This document shows, piece by piece, positions 1-7,701 of a stretch of DNA of 42,680 bases. The notes under the pieces were generated by a model, which did not search any database, was not told where the DNA came from, and worked only from the letters and a program-made list of their open reading frames with translations. Source of the stretch: an uncultured Pelagibacteraceae bacterium (GTDB lineage Bacteria; Pseudomonadota; Alphaproteobacteria; Pelagibacterales; Pelagibacteraceae). Both the position numbers and the translations under genes were made by a program. Location of the stretch: assembly GCA_902604565.1 (NCBI GenBank), contig CACKZF010000006.1, forward strand, positions 1-42,680. The letters run 5' to 3'. The first letter of the stretch is position 1; every line of letters starts with the position of its first letter.

Positions 1-749
1 CTCTAAACAAAGAACAATTAATTGAATTTAGAAGACAAAAAATGAGTATGGTATTTCAACGATTTGGGTTGTTTCCACACAAAACAGTTTTACAAAATGT
101 TGGGTATGGGCTCGAGATGCAAGGTATGGAGATTGAAAAAAGAAATTCTGTTGCTATGGAAAAAATCGAGTCTGTCGGTTTGACTGGATTTGAAAATCAA
201 TATCCTGCACAACTTTCTGGAGGTATGCAACAGCGAGTAGGTCTTGCAAGAGCCTTAGCTACTGACACAGACATTATGTTAATGGATGAAGCTTTTTCTG
301 CATTAGATCCTTTAATTAGAAGTGATATGCAGAAACAACTTATAGACCTCCAATCAGAATTAAAAAAGACAATAGTATTTATTACTCATGATCTTGATGA
401 GTCATTAAGGCTAGGAGATCATATTGGAATTTTGAATGCAGGAAAACTTGTACAGGTAGGAACACCTGTAGAAATTATAATGAACCCTGCTGATGAATAT
501 GTTGAGGCATTTGTTAAAGACGTAAATAGAACAAAGGTTATTAAAGCAAAAATTATAATGAAACCAATAAATCAATCAGATGATATTGACAAATCAAACT
601 TGATAAAAGTTGATGAAGATCAGTTTATAGAAGAATTTCTACCTCAAGTTGTTTGTAGTAATTCTAATTGTGAAGTAGTTGATAAACAAGGAAATGCTAA
701 AGGCTATATATCAAATAAAGAATTGCAAGAATCGCTTTCAAACTCATAA
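1..749 (+). CDS. proV: Glycine betaine/proline ABC transporter ATP-binding protein (5'-truncated)
   Basis: The reading frame is open from base 3 through the window edge, so the first in-frame ATG (42) is internal and the Walker A region lies outside. Visible are the Q-loop (MVFQRFGLFPH), ABC signature LSGGMQQRVGLARAL, Walker B IMLMDEAFSALDP and the H-loop FITHD. The sequence around the Q-loop matches the ProV/OpuAA type of ABC ATPase, which powers glycine betaine, proline betaine or carnitine import at the inner membrane. After the ATPase there is a poorly conserved C-terminal tail of about 70 residues where ProV proteins carry CBS domains. The permease and binding protein would be expected upstream, outside the window. 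The downstream carnitine-to-betaine genes fit a quaternary-amine substrate, though the exact substrate cannot be read from an ATPase. Confidence 0.88.
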   Translation, partial: LNKEQLIEFRRQKMSMVFQRFGLFPHKTVLQNVGYGLEMQGMEIEKRNSVAMEKIESVGLTGFENQYPAQLSGGMQQRVGLARALATDTDIMLMDEAFSALDPLIRSDMQKQLIDLQSELKKTIVFITHDLDESLRLGDHIGILNAGKLVQVGTPVEIIMNPADEYVEAFVKDVNRTKVIKAKIIMKPINQSDDIDKSNLIKVDEDQFIEEFLPQVVCSNSNCEVVDKQGNAKGYISNKELQESLSNS

Positions 750-764
750 TTAGATTAAATAGTT

Positions 765-884
765 ATGAAAAAAAGTTTAAGTAGCATCGTTGATTTAGAC
801 AAATACCCAATTCATGATTTACAATCACCAAAGATTAAGAAAATAATTGAAAAATGTAAAACTGAATTAGACAATAATTCCTAA
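765..884 (+). pseudogene. Detached N-terminal fragment of the 2OG-Fe oxygenase at 913
   Basis: A 39-codon ORF (ATG 765, TAA 882-884) encodes MKKSLSSIVDLDKYPIHDLQ followed by SPKIKKIIEKCKTELDNNS. A short stretch of this kind, with an LDKYPI...SP motif and a charged helix, is what I recall at the N-terminus of BesD/HalD-like 2OG oxygenases. The downstream gene lacks that part. The downstream frame is open from 871 and reads TIIPNFILPNSLNV before its first ATG, which looks like the usual strand after this helix. The two pieces therefore join if one base is removed (or two added) within about 871-881. It could be a real frameshift, an assembly error, or less likely an independent small protein. 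Confidence 0.6.
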
Positions 885-912
885 TTTTATTTTACCGAAT
901 TCTTTAAATGTA

Positions 913-1602
913 ATGAAAAAAGAATTAGAGCAACAGCTTAATGAAGTTTATATGTCTAAAGAAAGTATCAACGCATATCTTTATGCAAAAGATGACCCTA
1001 CTCTTCCCAAAGATCACCCAAAAAGAATATTTATGGATAGATTTAATGGATATTTAAATTCAGATTGTTTTGCAAAAAATTCTGAGATGAAATTTTTATA
1101 TGAAACTGAGGAATTATTAAAATTTGTATCTGCTTGCTTAGGGATTTCACCTATATATAGATGGGCTGATCCTTTAGCCTGTCATGCATATAACGTTATG
1201 AAACCTGATGGAATATTACCTTGGCATTTTGATAGTTGTGAATTTACTTTAAGTCTAATGATCCAAAAACCAGAAGAAGGTGGAATATTTGAATATTGTC
1301 CTAACATAAGAGAACCAGGTAACGAAAAATTTGATGAGGTGAAGAAAGTACTAGATGGAGATCGAACAAGAGTAAAACGACTTGAGCTTGAGCCTGGTGA
1401 TTTACAAATATTTAAAGGTAGATTTACTATGCATAGAGTAACTAAAGTTATAGGAAAAACATCACGTTTTATGTGTATACCTGCGTATGTATTGGATCCC
1501 TGGAGAGTAAATACACCTGAACATTCAAAAGCAATTTATGGAAAAGTATTGCCCATACATTTAGAAAGAAATAAAGTTAGGTCTGATGGACTTACCGATT
1601 AA
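913..1602 (+). CDS. 2-oxoglutarate/Fe(II) oxygenase, BesD/HalD-like (N-terminally split)
   Basis: A 229-residue protein with the double-stranded beta-helix motif HFDSCEF (H105, D107), distal H174 in FTMHRVTKVIGKT and R185 in the place of the 2OG-binding arginine. The NTPEHSKAIYGK block near the C-terminus is typical of the BesD/HalD group, several members of which chlorinate or hydroxylate free amino acids. Halogenases of that group have Gly where this protein keeps Asp107, so hydroxylation is the more likely reaction. The substrate is unknown. The protein starts late compared with relatives; the missing N-terminus appears at 765-884 in another frame. The stop overlaps the ATG of the following SDR gene by one base, so the two are probably co-translated. 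Confidence 0.75.
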   Translation: MKKELEQQLNEVYMSKESINAYLYAKDDPTLPKDHPKRIFMDRFNGYLNSDCFAKNSEMKFLYETEELLKFVSACLGISPIYRWADPLACHAYNVMKPDGILPWHFDSCEFTLSLMIQKPEEGGIFEYCPNIREPGNEKFDEVKKVLDGDRTRVKRLELEPGDLQIFKGRFTMHRVTKVIGKTSRFMCIPAYVLDPWRVNTPEHSKAIYGKVLPIHLERNKVRSDGLTD

Positions 1603-2387
1603 TGTCATACAACTTTAAAAATAAAAAAATAATTATCTCTGCTGGGGCATCAGGAATTGGATGGGCAACAGCAAAAGAGTGTCTCGAAAAAGGTGCAAAG
1701 GTATTCGTTTGTGATGTTGATAAAAAATCTATTAACAAATTAAAGAAAAATCCTTTAAATAATAAAAGATTATTTTCTTTTTATTGCGATGCCTCAAATG
1801 AAAACGATGTAATAAATTTCTTTAAAGAAATTAAAAAAAAAACACAAAAGATTGATGCACTAATTAATAATGTTGGGGTTGCAGGCCCAACAGGAACTAT
1901 GGACAAACTTAAAACAAAAGATTGGGAACAAACTTTAAAGATAAATGTAATTAGTCATTTTATTTTTTCAAAATTAGCAATCCCAATGTTAAAAAAAAAC
2001 AAAGGTGGCTCAATAGTTAATCTATCCTCTACAGCAGGTATATTTGGATTTCCATTAAGATCTCCTTACTCAGCAAGTAAATGGGCGGTAGTTGGAATGA
2101 CAAAAACTTTAGCAATGGAATTAGGAAAGTTTAAAATCAGAGTAAACGCAATTTGTCCAGGAACTGTAAAAGGAGATAGAATGGGAAGAGTTATTAGAGA
2201 TAAAGCTAAATTTTTGAAAATTTCAAAAAAAACTGTGGAGAGTGAATTCGTTTCTATGACCTCTCTTAATACTTGGGTTTACGAAAAAGATATTGGTAAA
2301 ATGTGTTGTTATTTAATATCCGATGAGTCTTCTAGAATTTCTGGTCAAGTAGTTGGCGTTGATGGTAACACTTTAAGAATGCATTAG
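1602..2387 (+). CDS. SDR family NAD(P)-dependent oxidoreductase
   Basis: A 261-residue classical short-chain dehydrogenase. The cofactor motif is GASGIG (Gly15-Gly20), NNVG lies near residue 90, and the catalytic set is S143, Y156 and K160 in LSSTAGIFGF...YSASK. Asp39-like acidic residues after the second strand (VCDVD) suggest NAD(H) rather than NADP(H), an inference from the fold rules. Length is normal and the C-terminal ISGQVVGVDG block is intact. The gene starts on the last base of the preceding oxygenase stop codon, so it may oxidise the hydroxylated product of that enzyme. The substrate cannot be named. It ends four bases before the convergent hydrolase gene. Confidence 0.85.
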   Translation: MSYNFKNKKIIISAGASGIGWATAKECLEKGAKVFVCDVDKKSINKLKKNPLNNKRLFSFYCDASNENDVINFFKEIKKKTQKIDALINNVGVAGPTGTMDKLKTKDWEQTLKINVISHFIFSKLAIPMLKKNKGGSIVNLSSTAGIFGFPLRSPYSASKWAVVGMTKTLAMELGKFKIRVNAICPGTVKGDRMGRVIRDKAKFLKISKKTVESEFVSMTSLNTWVYEKDIGKMCCYLISDESSRISGQVVGVDGNTLRMH

Positions 2388-2391
2388 AGCT

Positions 2392-3162
2392 TTAAATATT
2401 TTCAATGAATTCTATTAAGTTATTTGCAATTTGCTCAGGAGCCTCTATCAAAAAAGAGTGTTTTACCTCTGGTATGATAACTAATTTAGAATCTTTCACC
2501 TCATTTGACATTTTTATGTTATGAGAAGGAGTGCATCCACCATCATTTTCTCCCGTCATAAATAGACAGGGTTTCTTTATATCTTTTAACCAAGAGATCA
2601 TCTCAGTTTCCGCATAAATTTTAAAAACATTTATAAATACATCTTTATCTGTATCTATTACTTGTTTTAATCTCCTAGATACCAGGTCTGGATTTTTTTC
2701 AATAAAATTATCTGTAAACCATCTGTTAGTGAGATTTTTTAATGTTTGTTCAACGCCCTTATCTTTTAGATCTGAAATGACACTCCACACTTTTTGTTTA
2801 TCTTCATCAGATCTTCCTGCAACTGTTGATAATAAGCCAACTGACAAAACTCTTTCTGGAAACTTTTTAGCATAAGCAGGAGCAATCATGCCCCCCAAAG
2901 AATGTCCCATAAAATGGGCTTTTTGGATGTTTGTCTTTTCTCTTACTCTTTCAAGATCTAATACAAGATCATCTAAATTAAAATCTTTATTATTTACAGG
3001 TGATTTTCCGTGACCTCTTAAATCATATGTCACAACTGTAAACATGCTTTTAAGTTTTGGAGTAATAAATCTCCATGCATCTTCAGCACCTCCAACTCCA
3101 TGAGTTAAAAATATTGCAGGCCCTGATCCTGTGACTGAGTAATTGCAATCTATGATGCTCAT
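2392..3162 (-). CDS. Alpha/beta hydrolase (enol-lactonase/RutD-like group)
   Basis: A 256-residue soluble alpha/beta hydrolase. It has the oxyanion segment THGVGG (20-25), the nucleophile elbow GHSLGG with S88, the acid D207 in TGENDGGCTP and the base H235 in VKHSF. Lid-region text RWFTDNFIEKNP and the TGE-D-G-x-TP block recur in the second hydrolase of this window (16066-16839), so the two are paralogues. It lies six bases downstream of an LLM monooxygenase gene on the same strand. Hydrolysis of a lactone, ester or ring-opened amide produced by the monooxygenase is a reasonable inference, but the substrate is not known. Confidence 0.82.
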   Translation of the reverse strand: MSIIDCNYSVTGSGPAIFLTHGVGGAEDAWRFITPKLKSMFTVVTYDLRGHGKSPVNNKDFNLDDLVLDLERVREKTNIQKAHFMGHSLGGMIAPAYAKKFPERVLSVGLLSTVAGRSDEDKQKVWSVISDLKDKGVEQTLKNLTNRWFTDNFIEKNPDLVSRRLKQVIDTDKDVFINVFKIYAETEMISWLKDIKKPCLFMTGENDGGCTPSHNIKMSNEVKDSKLVIIPEVKHSFLIEAPEQIANNLIEFIENI

Positions 3163-3168
3163 AGATAT

Positions 3169-4203
3169 TTAAGCTACTTGTATATTAGATTTTTTGAAAT
3201 ATGGGATTACGTTTTCACCAATTCTATACATTGACTCTATTAGGTCTTCTTGAGATTGTCCAAAACTTGAACTAAGAATTACCTCATCAACTCCTGCTTC
3301 AGCATAAACGCTAAGTTTATCGATCATTTCATTTAATGGGCAAATTAAAAGATTTTCTTTTAATTCTTCTAAAGTTTGTTTTCTTGGCAAAGCTTCTATA
3401 TTCCCTTCTTTTACTTTTCCTGGTCCTGTAAACATATTGTCAAATCTTTTATAATATTCATAAGCAAGTTTTGTTTTCTCTCTAGCTTCATTTTCATCTT
3501 TTGCTAAGTAAGCCATTCGTTGCATTGAAAGTTTGAGTAACTTACCTTTTTCACCTAGTTGAATGCAGCCTTCTTTAAATGCATTAACTCTACTTAATAA
3601 AAGATCTTTTGTACCTGATAATACTGTTGATTGAACATGAAATCCTCTTGAAGCCGCATCTTTTATACTTTCTAAATTCATTGCGGCAACCATCATTGGT
3701 ATTGGATTACTTATGGGTCGAGGCATTATGGTTAATGGTTCGAAGTCATAGTATTTTCCTTTATACGAAACTTCTTTGTTTTTTAATAATAATTGTAGAA
3801 CCTCTAAAGACTCTACAAATTTTTCTTTTGATTGTTCTATTGGTGTGCCTAGTCTCTTCATTTCCCATGGAAATGCTCCTCTTCCTACACCTAAGATTAA
3901 TCTTCCATCAGTTAATATATCAGCAGTAGCTACTTCACCAGCATATGTTCTCATATCGTGTAGAGGCAAAACAACTATCCCTGTTGTTATTTTAATATTT
4001 TTTGTAACTGATGCAATCTTTACAGCCATCTGCAATGGTGACGGCATCATTAGTAAGTTAATTAAATGATGCTCTGGTATTGATACCGTTGCATAACCAA
4101 GTTTTTCAGCAGTTACACATTCTTCAAGCATATTTTTAAAATGCTGCCTTGAACCAATACTTGTATCTGGCATGTAACTTGTTAAAAAATGATTAAAATC
4201 CAT
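3169..4203 (-). CDS. LLM class flavin-dependent oxidoreductase (luciferase-like monooxygenase)
   Basis: A 344-residue TIM-barrel flavin enzyme of the bacterial luciferase-like family. Family signatures are the SIPEHH block near residue 42, TGIVVLPLHDMRTYAGEVATAD around 75-96, LTDGRLILGVGRG near 97-109, and the C-terminal PLNEMIDKLSVYAEAGVDEV block. Members use reduced FMN from a separate reductase and O2 to oxygenate or cleave organic substrates. No flavin reductase gene is visible nearby. It precedes the alpha/beta hydrolase in the same operon and follows the carnitine dehydrogenase gene by 36 bases. The link to carnitine breakdown is positional only. Confidence 0.85.
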   Translation of the reverse strand: MDFNHFLTSYMPDTSIGSRQHFKNMLEECVTAEKLGYATVSIPEHHLINLLMMPSPLQMAVKIASVTKNIKITTGIVVLPLHDMRTYAGEVATADILTDGRLILGVGRGAFPWEMKRLGTPIEQSKEKFVESLEVLQLLLKNKEVSYKGKYYDFEPLTIMPRPISNPIPMMVAAMNLESIKDAASRGFHVQSTVLSGTKDLLLSRVNAFKEGCIQLGEKGKLLKLSMQRMAYLAKDENEAREKTKLAYEYYKRFDNMFTGPGKVKEGNIEALPRKQTLEELKENLLICPLNEMIDKLSVYAEAGVDEVILSSSFGQSQEDLIESMYRIGENVIPYFKKSNIQVA

Positions 4204-4239
4204 ACAACTAAATTACCATTTTAAGTTTTTTTTAGATAT

Positions 4240-5184
4240 CTATTTTCTAATTTTATTTTCATATTTTTTTCTAAGGTTTTGTAAGTTGACTAAGTACTCA
4301 TCTCTTATATTTGATAATTGATTGATTGACTTTCCTTTTGCTTGCTTTTTTGTACCAGAAATCAATCTTTCTGAGAGTTTTTTTGATAATTTTGGTGCTT
4401 TAAGCTTAGTCCATGGGAGTTTTAATGCGGGCCCAAATTGTTCAAGCATATGTTTCATTCCGGCTTTTCCTCCTGCCAAATGAAAAGTTAAAAATGTTCC
4501 CATTAATGAGTATCTTAAGCCTGGGCCGTCCTCAATAGCTCTATCTAAATCCTCTGTTGAGGCATATCCTTCATTTATAATATGAAGCGCTTCTCTCCAT
4601 AAAGCTTCTTGCAGTCTATCAGATAGATATCCTGGCAGCTCCTTTTTAAGGGTAATTGGTTTCATTGAGATCGATCTATAAAATTTATTTGCTGCTTTTA
4701 ATGATTTAGAACTTGTTTTTTTTCCTGGAACTATTTCAACTAAAGGTAGTAAATAAACAGGATTGAATGGATGAGCAATAATACCTCTTTTATTATTTTT
4801 ACATTTTGAAAAAATTCTTGAGGGAAGTAATCCAGATGAGCTTGACGATATCAAAACCTCGGGTTTACAATAATTTGAAATTTGACTTATTAATTGAGTT
4901 TTAAGTTTATAGTTTTCAGGAGCACATTCTTGGATTAGATCTGCATCTTTAACGGTACTCTCTAAAGAAGAAAAAAACTTTAAATTATTTAAATTTATAT
5001 TTTTTTTATTAAATAGTTTTTTTACAAAAGGTACAGCTCTTTTTATTTCTTGGATTAAGATATTCCTTTGAATTAAATTTTTATCGTATGCTAAAACTTT
5101 TATGTTGTGAGCCAAGAGTCTTATTGTCCACCCTACTCCAATTACTCCTGTGCCAATTACTGCAACTTTTTTAATTTTGGACAT
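4240..5184 (-). CDS. cdhA: L-carnitine 3-dehydrogenase
   Basis: A 314-residue 3-hydroxyacyl-CoA-dehydrogenase-fold enzyme. GTGVIG (11-16) is the NAD site, SSSSSGLLPS (113-122) and HPFNPVYLLPLVE (138-150) are the catalytic blocks, and FHLAGGKAGMKHMLEQFGPA near 234-253 is a segment I associate with carnitine dehydrogenases rather than fatty-acid enzymes. The reaction would be L-carnitine + NAD+ to 3-dehydrocarnitine. Its stop-side partner upstream on the same strand is BKACE (5184-6071), which overlaps this start by one base, the order seen in characterised carnitine operons. A related quaternary or C4 hydroxy-acid substrate is the main alternative. Confidence 0.82.
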   Translation of the reverse strand: MSKIKKVAVIGTGVIGVGWTIRLLAHNIKVLAYDKNLIQRNILIQEIKRAVPFVKKLFNKKNINLNNLKFFSSLESTVKDADLIQECAPENYKLKTQLISQISNYCKPEVLISSSSSGLLPSRIFSKCKNNKRGIIAHPFNPVYLLPLVEIVPGKKTSSKSLKAANKFYRSISMKPITLKKELPGYLSDRLQEALWREALHIINEGYASTEDLDRAIEDGPGLRYSLMGTFLTFHLAGGKAGMKHMLEQFGPALKLPWTKLKAPKLSKKLSERLISGTKKQAKGKSINQLSNIRDEYLVNLQNLRKKYENKIRK

Positions 5185-6071
5185 TACTTGTGTTTAACAA
5201 GCTTTAATTTTTTCCTTGTAGCTTCTGCAGTCATTATTGATGCACCAAGATCTGTTACAATTCTGATCGCTTTTTCAACTAACTGAGCATTGGTTGCAAG
5301 TTTACCTTTTGATATATACAAATTATCTTCTAAACCAACTCTTGGGTTTCCTCCCATAACAACTGTTTGTGCTACAAAAGGCATTTCATTTTTTGATATT
5401 GCAAAGCCTGACCACACTCCTTGTTCTGGCATTATATCTTTCATTGCTTGCATTGCTAACGGAGTAGCTGGAGCTCCCCAAGGAATACCTAAACACATTT
5501 GAAACATTGGAGGATCATCTAACAAACCCTCTTTATATAATTGAGAGCCAAACCACATATTTCCTAAATCAAATGCCTCTATCTCTGGTTTAACTTTAAT
5601 TTCCTGTAATTTTTTTGCAGCTTTTCTTAAATCATTAGGAGTATTAACTGTAATGACTGAACCATCACCAAAGTTTAATGTTCCAGCATCTAATGTACAA
5701 ATTTCTGGTAAAAATTGTTCTGCATTAGCTATTCTTTCCATAACATTTGCCATGTCTGTCATAGGGCCAAAATCTAGTGGGTTTTTTCCTTGTCCTATGT
5801 CCAAATCTCCACCCATACCAGTAGTTAAGTTTAAAATTACATCGGTTTCACTTGATCTAATTCTATCAACTACTTCTTTATATAATTCCAACCTTCTACT
5901 TGGTGTTCCATCTTCTTCTCTAACATGAATATGTGCAATTGCTGCTCCAGCTTTAGCTGCCTCAATTGCTGATTTAGCTATTTGTTCTGGAGTTTTTGGT
6001 AAGTCAGGGTGTTTGCTTGCAGTATCGCCTGACCCTGTTACAGCACATGATACAAAAACGTTGTTGTTCAT
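5184..6071 (-). CDS. cdhC: BKACE family enzyme: 3-dehydrocarnitine cleavage (3-keto-5-aminohexanoate cleavage family)
   Basis: A 295-residue beta-keto acid cleavage enzyme (DUF849). Diagnostic features are SCAVTGSGD (8-16), the metal-binding AHIHVRE (46-52; H47, H49), NLTTGMGG (81-88), and the central DAGTLNFGDG and CLGIPWGAPAT blocks. BKACE enzymes transfer the acyl part of a beta-keto acid onto acetyl-CoA and release acetoacetate. With 3-dehydrocarnitine this yields betainyl-CoA and acetoacetate. The specific substrate is inferred from the overlapping carnitine dehydrogenase gene and from the betainyl-CoA thioesterase in the divergent operon. Only 29 bases separate its ATG from the divergent class II aldolase gene. 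Confidence 0.83.
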   Translation of the reverse strand: MNNNVFVSCAVTGSGDTASKHPDLPKTPEQIAKSAIEAAKAGAAIAHIHVREEDGTPSRRLELYKEVVDRIRSSETDVILNLTTGMGGDLDIGQGKNPLDFGPMTDMANVMERIANAEQFLPEICTLDAGTLNFGDGSVITVNTPNDLRKAAKKLQEIKVKPEIEAFDLGNMWFGSQLYKEGLLDDPPMFQMCLGIPWGAPATPLAMQAMKDIMPEQGVWSGFAISKNEMPFVAQTVVMGGNPRVGLEDNLYISKGKLATNAQLVEKAIRIVTDLGASIMTAEATRKKLKLVKHK

Positions 6072-6100
6072 AAATTATTTTTCAACTATATTTTAAAATC
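6072..6100. promoter_or_regulatory. 29-base divergent gap between the two carnitine-module operons
   Basis: The start codons of the BKACE gene (- strand, ATG at 6071) and the class II aldolase gene (+ strand, ATG at 6101) are 29 bases apart. The gap is almost pure A+T. I see no strong Shine-Dalgarno on the + side, and no room for two separate sigma-70 promoters, so promoter elements must overlap each other or lie inside the opposing genes. An operator here could control both operons at once. This is inferred from spacing; no specific site is recognised. Confidence 0.4.
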
Positions 6101-6832
6101 ATGCAAATGGAAATATCAGAATTACAGAAGGATTTAGCTGCAACTTTTAGATGGACAGCTAGACTTGATATGCATGAGGGAGTTGCAAACCACTTTAGTG
6201 CATGCATACCTGGTACATCTGATTTTTACTGTAATAAAGCAGGTATTCATTTTAGTAGAATGAAGGCTAGTGATTTGATCTTAGTTACTAAAGAAAATAA
6301 AGACGAGTTAAAGAATAAGCCAGACGTTATTGATCCGACAGCCTTGTATATCCATGGTGCAATTCACGAAAAAGCTCCACACGCAAGATGTATTTTTCAT
6401 GTCCATTCCAAATATGCAACTGCTCTTTCTACTCTAAAAGACCCAGTCTTGAAACCAATCGATCAAAATACAATGATGTTTTATAATAGAGTTTCTACAT
6501 ATACTGAATTTGGAGGTTTAGGTCTTGAAGACGAATCCATTAAAATGGCAAATTCCCTTGGAAATAAACAGCACATGTTACTGGCAAATCATGGAATTTT
6601 AACAACAGGAGAAACTGTGGCTGAAGGTTTTAATTCACTTTATTATTTTGAAAGAGCGGCACAAACATATCTTACAGCTCTTTCAACAAACCAAGAACTT
6701 AATGTAGTCAGCCATGAAGTTGCAGAGAAAACTGCAGAAGAACATGCAAACTTTCCAACTGACTTTCCCAATCTATTTTTATCCCAAATAAGATTAATTT
6801 TAGATAAAGAAGAACCTGATTATAAAAATTAA
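6101..6832 (+). CDS. Class II aldolase/adducin family protein
   Basis: A 243-residue class II aldolase. The zinc ligands are H100 and H102 in IFHVHSKYATAL and H164 in LANHGILTTG, and the substrate/phosphate-type loop lies around NKAGIHFSRMKASDL (45-59). The family covers fuculose-phosphate aldolase, RhaD, MtnB dehydratase and uncharacterised decarboxylases. The FRWTARLDMHEGVANHFSA N-terminus is common in marine alphaproteobacterial members of unknown role. ATG 6101 and ATG 6107 are both possible starts. It is the first gene of a tight operon and ends directly before the CitE-like lyase, so the two probably act in sequence on a carbon-carbon bond. No part in carnitine breakdown is established. 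Confidence 0.8.
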   Translation: MQMEISELQKDLAATFRWTARLDMHEGVANHFSACIPGTSDFYCNKAGIHFSRMKASDLILVTKENKDELKNKPDVIDPTALYIHGAIHEKAPHARCIFHVHSKYATALSTLKDPVLKPIDQNTMMFYNRVSTYTEFGGLGLEDESIKMANSLGNKQHMLLANHGILTTGETVAEGFNSLYYFERAAQTYLTALSTNQELNVVSHEVAEKTAEEHANFPTDFPNLFLSQIRLILDKEEPDYKN

Positions 6833-7693
6833 ATGGACTTGGACAAATTAAAAGTAAGACGAAGTTTTATTTTTACACCTGGACTTCATCCTGAAATGTT
6901 TCCCAAAGCAATTGCATCAGGTGCAGACATGGTTTGTATTGAATTAGAAGATGGGATAGCAATTAATGATAAAGCAGAAGCTAGAAAAAATACTATAGAG
7001 GCACTAAAAACTCTCGAAGTAAAAAATGATGTAGAGTTAGTTGTAAGACTTAATAATCAAAGAACAAAGTTTGGTCTTTTAGATCTAGAAGCTTTCATAT
7101 CTAGCAAAATAAATTTAAAGGCTATAATGTTGCCAAAGGTTAAAACTCCAGATGAAATAACGTTTATAGATGATCTTTTAACAGACTGTAATTTAGAGAC
7201 GGATCTTCATGTTATAATGGAAACAAATGAGGCTTTAGAAAATATTTATAATATTGCTCATGCCAGTAAAAGAATAGTTGCTCTATATTTTGGTGGAGTT
7301 GATATGGCAGCTGAGCTTAGAGTTGAAAATAAATGGGAAAATCTGGTTCATGCAAGATCTAAGTTAGTTCATGCAGGCGCAAGTGTTGGTGTAGATGTGA
7401 TAGATGTACCTTATTTAGACTTAGAGAATATGGAAGGAATGAGGAAAGAGGCTGAACAAGTAAGAAACTTAGGCTTTACTGGAAAAGGTTCCATTCATCC
7501 AAAACAAATTAAAATTTTAAATGAAGTATTTACACCACCTCAAGATGAAATTATCAAGGCTAAAAAAATTTTAGAAGAATTTAATAATTCAAATACAGGT
7601 CTAGTAGTCATAGACGGTAAACTTATAGAAAAGCCTGTCCTTCGAGAAATGAAAAGGAAAATATTGATAGCAGATAAAATAAATAAAGTTTAA
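6833..7693 (+). CDS. HpcH/HpaI aldolase / citrate lyase beta-like protein
   Basis: A 286-residue CitE-like TIM-barrel lyase. RRSFIFTPGLHPEMFPKA (9-26), CIELEDGIA (35-43), VVRLNN (70-75) and ALYFGGVDMAAEL near 160-172 match the CoA-thioester lyase family, and GKGSIHPKQIKILNEVF is the usual C-terminal helix-loop. Members cleave or form malyl-, citramalyl- or related CoA esters with Mg2+. It starts on the base after the previous stop codon. A thioesterase follows nine bases after its own stop. Which acyl-CoA it uses is unknown. A role in handling acetoacetate or acetyl-CoA from carnitine cleavage is only a guess from location. Confidence 0.8.
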   Translation: MDLDKLKVRRSFIFTPGLHPEMFPKAIASGADMVCIELEDGIAINDKAEARKNTIEALKTLEVKNDVELVVRLNNQRTKFGLLDLEAFISSKINLKAIMLPKVKTPDEITFIDDLLTDCNLETDLHVIMETNEALENIYNIAHASKRIVALYFGGVDMAAELRVENKWENLVHARSKLVHAGASVGVDVIDVPYLDLENMEGMRKEAEQVRNLGFTGKGSIHPKQIKILNEVFTPPQDEIIKAKKILEEFNNSNTGLVVIDGKLIEKPVLREMKRKILIADKINKV

Positions 7694-7701
7694 ATTAAAT
7701 T

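Noticed and set aside
3609-4069. Open frames on the plus strand opposite the LLM gene at 3169
   Set aside because: They lie wholly antisense to a gene with strong family motifs, show no recognisable domains and have skewed composition typical of complementary frames.
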